Source: Basidiobolus meristosporus CBS 931.73 | Lineage: Eukaryota > Basidiobolomycota > Basidiobolomycetes > Basidiobolales > Basidiobolaceae | Length of the DNA: 64,000 nucleotides | Assembly (NCBI GenBank): GCA_002104905.1 | Contig: MCFE01000264.1 | Coordinates: 44,362-108,361 of the forward strand | Direction: 5' to 3' | In this document: positions 59,024-64,000 of the stretch, one piece after another | How the letters are laid out: every line of letters begins with the position of its first letter | Numbering within the stretch: the stretch's first letter is position 1 | Position numbers and translations under genes: made by a program | The notes under the pieces: model-generated | Told to the model about the DNA's origin: nothing | The model's input: the letters and a program-made list of their open reading frames with translations, nothing else | Databases searched by the model: none

Positions 59024-59036
59024 GGTTATGAGCCCC
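59024..59036 (+). promoter_or_regulatory. Primer-binding site of copia C containing the start codon
   Basis: GGTTATGAGCCCC directly abuts the LTR. The ATG at 59,028-59,030 opens gag-pol. It is the complement of a CAU anticodon arm, as in copy A. Confidence 0.8.
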
Positions 59037-62000
59037 GAGCTGTCACTCTCTGCAATGTCTACTACTGCTATTACTGGAATTTTTCCCTCTGCTGAAAAGT
59101 TGGATGGATCTAACTACCAAGTGTGGAAGGTGAAGATGAAGATGCTGCTGCAAGAAAGAGGCCTTTGGGATATTGTCATGGGAGAAGAATGCCCACCTAA
59201 AAACGTGGGAGAGGAAGCCTTAAAGTACCAGAAGAAAGAACAAAGTGCCTTTAACTGCATTTGCCTTAATGTCAAGGACAAATTGCTAATTCAATGCTCA
59301 AGAGCAAAAACGGTAAAGAATGCCTGGAAGGCATTAGAAGACACCTACCAGTCATGTTCAGCTGCCAAGAAAATGTATCTGAGAAGAAAATTCTTTACTA
59401 CAAAGATGCTGCCAGGAGAAGAAATGAAAAATCTAATTAACAGAATTACCCTGCTGGTAGATGAGATGGAATCTGTGGGCGTACCAACTACTGATGAGGA
59501 TGTGATAGTTACCATCCTGAATAGCCTGACAGACAAGTTTCAGGGCCTTGTATCAGCCCTAGAGTCCAGAACTGAAGATTTGACCTTAAATTACGTATAT
59601 GGAAGGCTCCTGGATGAAGAATTAAGAAAATCAAGCGCCAATAAGAAGGAAGAAGAAAATGCTTTAATAAGCAATGATAACCAACAAAGGAGGTACCCAA
59701 GACCCTACAAAGGCAACAGCAACCTATTTTGCAACTACTGCAAAAGGAAAGGACACACATCAGACCGGTGTTTCAAAAAGAGAGATTATCAGCAAAAGAA
59801 GCCTGAATATGGAAATGCTGCAACAACTGAAGATAGACTATTCATATCTGCACTAAATATGACCACAAACAAGGATTCTCAGACGTGGTATATTGACTCT
59901 GGAGCTTCTCAACACTTTACACACCAAAAAGAACTTTTTACCCAATATCAAGAAATTCCAATTAAGAAGGTTTTCATGGGTGACAATAGAACACTTGATG
60001 CAGTGGGAGAAGAAACTATCCAAGTAAACCTTAGAAGCAGTGAAGGAAGCCATACACTGACCTTTAAAGAAGTACTCTATGTACCAGAAATAGCCAAGAA
60101 CCTACTCTCTGTAAGCAAGGCCACAGCAGAAGGACTCAGTTTCAGTTTTGACAATTCTGGATGCAGGATCACTGATCAAAATGGTGCTCATATTGCTTTG
60201 GGCATCAGAGATCAGAACCTATACAAGTTGACTTATATTCCATCATATCCGGAAGCCAATATAAGTAACTTAAATGAAGAAACACCAATGCTTTGGCACA
60301 GGAGATTTAGACACATCAATTTTGATTATTTGCGCAAAATGATCAAAGATCAGCTAATTTCTGGAGTGAAAATTAATCCCCCAGCTAATTTGGAGCACTG
60401 TGAAGCCTGCATATATGGGAAACAAGCCAGACAACCGTTCAAGAGCTCTGGGTTAATCAAAACTAAGAAAAAATTAGATCTAATTCACTCAGATCTGTGT
60501 GGACCTATGCAAAATTTATCCTTAGGCGGGATGAAGTATTTAATCACTTTTATTGATGATTATACAAGATACACATGGGTCTACTTCATGGAGAGAAAGG
60601 AAGAAGCTCTGTCTAAGCTCAGGGAGTTTAAAGCCATGGTGGAGAGAGAAACTGGTGAAAAAATCAAGAAAATACGCTCTGACAATGGTGGAGAATATAC
60701 CTCAAAACTCTTCATCCACTTCTGCAAAATTCATGGGATAAAGCAAGAGACTACTGTACCATACTCCCCACAGCAAAATGGAGTAGCAGAACGAGCTAAC
60801 AGATCAATAATTGATATGGCAAGATCTATGATCCATGATCAAAAATTATCCTATGATTTTTGGGCGGAATCAGTTGCCACTGCTGTATATCTTAAAAATA
60901 GGAGTTATAACAGAATACTTCGTGATTCTACTCCATTTGAAGCATGGTATGGATACAGACCAAGTGCAGAACATCTAAGAATATTTGGGTGCACAGCATA
61001 TGCCAAAAAACTGGCCGGAAATCAGTCAAAATTTGAGCCAAAAAGTGTAAAATGCATATTTTTGGGCTACTGCAATGAGAGTAAGGCATACAGACTCTAC
61101 AATACCAAAGCAAAGAAGCTTATCAAGTCCAGGGATGTGTTGTTTGATGAAAATTCAAAATTTTCACAAAAAATGACATCAGATGATGACGAAAATTTAA
61201 TCTCAAGTCCACCAATTGTCAGGATTGAATCAGAGCAAAACAATGAAAATTTTTTCACTCCAGAGGACTCAACAACCGTGGTTCAGCCAGAATCAGTGCC
61301 CAGGAATATCCCAGAAGTGATCATTCCAGTATCAAATGCCCGGAGATCCAATCGGACAAGAAATAGCCCAAATTACTATATCAATGAGGGTACAAACTTA
61401 GCCTATGCCTATTCAGTCCATATTGATGAACCCCAGACTGTAAAAGAGGCCCTAAATAGCCCTCAGACAAAGTTTTGGAGATCTGCAATGACTGAGGAAT
61501 ATCAGGCCCTGATGGAAAATCAAACTTGGGACTTAGTCAAATTACCAATCAACTGAAAATCAATTGGATGCAGATGGGTCTTCAAGACAAAATACAAGGC
61601 TGATGGTACAATTGAAAGATACAAAGCAAGACTTGTAGCCAAAGGATACTCTCAAACAAAAGGACTTGACTATACTGAGACCTTTGCACCGGTAGCCAAG
61701 TTTAATTCCATCAGATTAATATTGGCTATTGCAGCCAAATATAAGTTTTTTATTCATCAAATGGATGTAAAAACTGCATTTTTGAATGGAGAACTTGATG
61801 AGGACGTGTATATGGACCAGCCTGATGGGTTTGTTGACCAAGATAACCCCCATTTGGTCTGCAAGCTTAAAAAGTCACTATATGGTCTCAAACAATCACC
61901 AAGAGCCTGGAATTGCAAGATAGATTCTTATTTGGAATCTTTGAGTTTCAAAAGGAGTAATGCTGACTATAGTATATACTATAAGCCAGATAGAGCAAAT

Positions 62001-62999
62001 CCAGTTCTATTAGCTCTATATGTGGATGATCTTATTATAGCCGCCAATAACCTAGAAACATTGGAAGAGACTAAATCCAGCCTATCTAAGGAGTTCAAGA
62101 TGTCCGATCTAGGAGAACTTAGTTACTACTTAGGGATTAAGTTCTCCATAGACTGAAGTACCCAGACTATTACCCTAAGCCAATCCAAGTATATTCAAGA
62201 TATACTAAAGAAGTACCAAATGGAAGACTGTAAACCGGCAGCTACCCCAATGGAGACAAACCTTAACTTGGTCAAAACTCAACCAAATCAAGAGAGCTTG
62301 GTGCCATCTGAAAGCCCTGACTTTCCTTATCAATCTATGGTCGGCAGTCTGATGTATATCATGCTTGGAACACGTCCAGATATCTCATATTCAGTGGGAG
62401 TTGTCAGTCAACATAATCAGAATTATGGATCTGATCATATTGCAGCAGTTAAGCGGATTTTTAGATACCTAAAAGGAACTGCTGATATCTGCTTAAGATA
62501 CACTTATAAGGATTCAGAACAGGATCTTGTGGGATACTCTGATGCTGATTGGGGTCGAAATTTAGAAGACAGAAGATCCACCACAGGATACACCTTTCTT
62601 TACTGTAAAGGAGCCATTTCATGGAATTCAAGAAAGCAACCAACCGTAGCACTTTCTACTACAGAGGAAGAGTATATGGCAGCCTGTGAAGCTACAAAAG
62701 AAGCAATGTGGTTAAGAAAGCTCTTTACAGATTTAGGCCTATGTCAAAAAACGCCTATTACTTTATTTCAAGATAATCAAGGATGTATACAATTAGGTAG
62801 AAATCCAACTTTTCATGCTAGAACCAAGCACATAGATATTAGACATCATCTCATACATGAAGCTATAGAGAATAACTTAGTTAGCTTAGTTTACTGTCCT
62901 ACAGATGAAATGATTGCAGACATATTTACCAAACCATTAGCTAGAGACAAGTTTGAATATTTTAGGTCAAAATTAGGACTAGTCAGTATGAACATTTAG
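59028..62999 (+). pseudogene. Copia gag-pol of copy C, two in-frame stops only
   Basis: A single frame of 1,323 codons from ATG in the primer-binding site to TAG, with zinc knuckle CNYCKRKGHTSDRC, protease WYIDSGAS, integrase HSDLCGP / RSDNGGEY / NGVAERANRS, reverse transcriptase YVDDLIIAAN, and RNase H GYSDADWG / STTEEEYMAA / DNQGC. There are no frameshifts. The two interruptions are TGA at 61,554-61,556 (CGA, Arg, in copy B; a CpG transition) and TGA at 62,154-62,156 (AGA, Arg, in copies A and B). Apart from these the frame is intact and carries the conserved KQSPRAW. Confidence 0.95.
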
Positions 63000-63010
63000 C
63001 TGAGTGGGAG

Positions 63011-63359
63011 TGTTGTAAAAATTCGTATTTTCCACCTAAATATTCACCTAACTTAGTCACTTAGATCATCACCTTCAAATCCTAGAGAATACTGACCAAA
63101 TTCCTTGTCGGGATTTACTTAGAATATTTTCACCAAAATACCAGGTACCCAGAACATGAAAATTCTCAAAGTTGTCCAAACAGCCCCAAACTTGCACACA
63201 TGTTCTTGGGACCTTCCTTAACCTATTCTACGTGTTTGTAATGCCAAGACCATGTAAAAGTATAAATACTACTTTTACATTCAATAAATCATTAAGTGAA
63301 AACCACCTAATCTACTTGTTCTCCAAATCACTTCCAATATCTCCAAGACTCTTACAACA
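63011..63359 (+). repeat. 3' LTR of copia C
   Basis: 349 bp, preceded by the polypurine tract GAGTGGGAG and followed by the AAAAC duplication. Confidence 0.95.
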
Positions 63360-63424
63360 AAAACCACATAATCTACTTGTCCTCCTAATCACTTCCAATG
63401 TCTCCAAGACTCTTACAACAGGTT

Positions 63425-64000
63425 ATGAGCCCCAAGCTGTCACTCTCTGCAATGTCTACTACTGCTATTACTGGAATTTTTCCCTCTGCTGAAAAGTTGG
63501 ATGGATCTAACTACCAAGTGTGGAAGGTGAAGATGAAGATGCTGCTACAAGAAAGAGGCCTTTGGGATATTGTCATGGGAGAAGAATGCCCTCCTAAAAA
63601 TGTGGGAGAGGAAGCCTTAAAGTACCAGAAGAAAGAGCAAAGTGCCTTTAACTGCATTTGCCTTAATGTCAAGGACAAATTGCTAATTCAATGCTCAAGA
63701 GCAAAAACAGCAAAGAATGCCTGGAAAGCATTAGAAGACACCTACCAGTCATGTTCAGCTGCCAAGAAAATGTATCTGAGACAAAAATTCTTTACTACAA
63801 AGATGCTGCCAGGAGAAGAAATGAAAAATCTAATTAACAGAATTACCCTGCTGGTAGATGAGATGGAATCTGTGGGCGTACCAACTACTGATGAGGATGT
63901 GATAGTTACCATCCTGAATAGCCTGACAGACAAGTTTCAGGGCCTTGTATCAGCCCTAGAGTCCAGAACTGAAGAATTTGACCTTAAATTACGTATATGG
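63425..64000 (+). pseudogene. Copia gag of copy D, partial
   Basis: Gag from the ATG in the primer-binding site, near identical to copy C over ~550 bases (VWKVKMKMLLQERGLWDIVM). One extra A near 63,975 (CTGAAGAATTTGACC versus CTGAAGATTTGACC in C) shifts the frame just before the window ends. The rest lies outside. Confidence 0.9.

Larger units (their letters stand above)
58674..63359 (+). mobile_element. Copia retrotransposon copy C with AAAAC target duplication
   Basis: A complete element inserted in the LTR of copy D. The 5-bp duplication AAAAC flanks it (58,669-58,673 and 63,360-63,364). The two LTRs differ at only three places (G/A near the start, one C lost at CCCCAAACTTG, ACATAATC/ACCTAATC), so it is the youngest copy in the window. 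Confidence 0.97.
58381..64000 (+). mobile_element. Copia copy D, interrupted by copy C and cut by the window end
   Basis: The 5' LTR is split: 58,381-58,673 and 63,365-63,420, together 349 bp without the insertion. The primer-binding site GGTTATGAGCCCC (63,421-63,433) and gag follow to the window end. Its LTR is more diverged from the family than that of C, as expected for the host of a later insertion. Confidence 0.92.

Noticed and set aside
61554-62156. TGA in copy C as a recoded or readthrough codon
   Set aside because: Both TGA codons replace arginine codons in the other copies (CGA and AGA), at unrelated sites, and copies A and B have no stop there. Ordinary mutation explains them.

Overview
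The window looks like nuclear DNA of a fungus, most likely an early-diverging, zygomycete-type lineage; I cannot place it further. The reasons are a fungal-type BPG-independent phosphoglycerate mutase, a secreted GH18 chitinase with a CBM19-like module and one short GTAAGT...TAG intron, TATA boxes and AATAAA signals, and retroelements whose primer-binding site fits a fungal-type initiator tRNA anticodon arm.

Layout. Positions 1-9,500 are host sequence with normal CpG content and two intact genes, both on the + strand: phosphoglycerate mutase (3388-4920) and the chitinase (7027-8846, two exons). The stretches 1-3,298, 5,004-6,968 and 8,964-9,524 hold no gene I can recognise. From about 9,500 to the end, everything is transposable elements that are AT-rich, strongly CpG-depleted and heavily nested.

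Five repeat families account for nearly all of it. (1) A Ty1/copia LTR retrotransposon with ~349-bp LTRs. Copy A (10676-15344, -) has an uninterrupted gag-pol frame. Copy B (31716-36402, -) has one nonsense codon and two frameshifts. Copy C (58674-63359, +) has only two stop codons and is inserted in the 5' LTR of copy D. There are also many relics. (2) A CACTA/Tnp2-like DNA transposon (called T here) encoding a zinc-finger transposase and, divergently, a coiled-coil accessory protein; at least nine copies or fragments, all broken. (3) R1, a ~1.07-kb TG...CA solo-LTR-like repeat. (4) R2, a PIF/Harbinger-like element with a DDE transposase and a divergent second ORF. (5) R3, a 519-bp TG...CA solo-LTR-like insertion.

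The nesting can be read directly. Between 30,254 and 50,740, T2 contains an R1 that itself contains copia B; further along, T2 contains R2, which contains T3. Target-site duplications, and uninterrupted copies of the same target elsewhere in the window, support most steps: GTTTT for B, AAAAC for C, ATGG for an R1, ACT for R2, TGG for T3. The two host genes act separately, one in glycolysis/gluconeogenesis and one in extracellular or cell-wall chitin hydrolysis. The most interesting items are the copia gag-pol start codon lying inside a half-tRNA primer-binding site, the T-family accessory protein with a tandemly duplicated basic module, and the sharp CpG contrast between host DNA and repeats.
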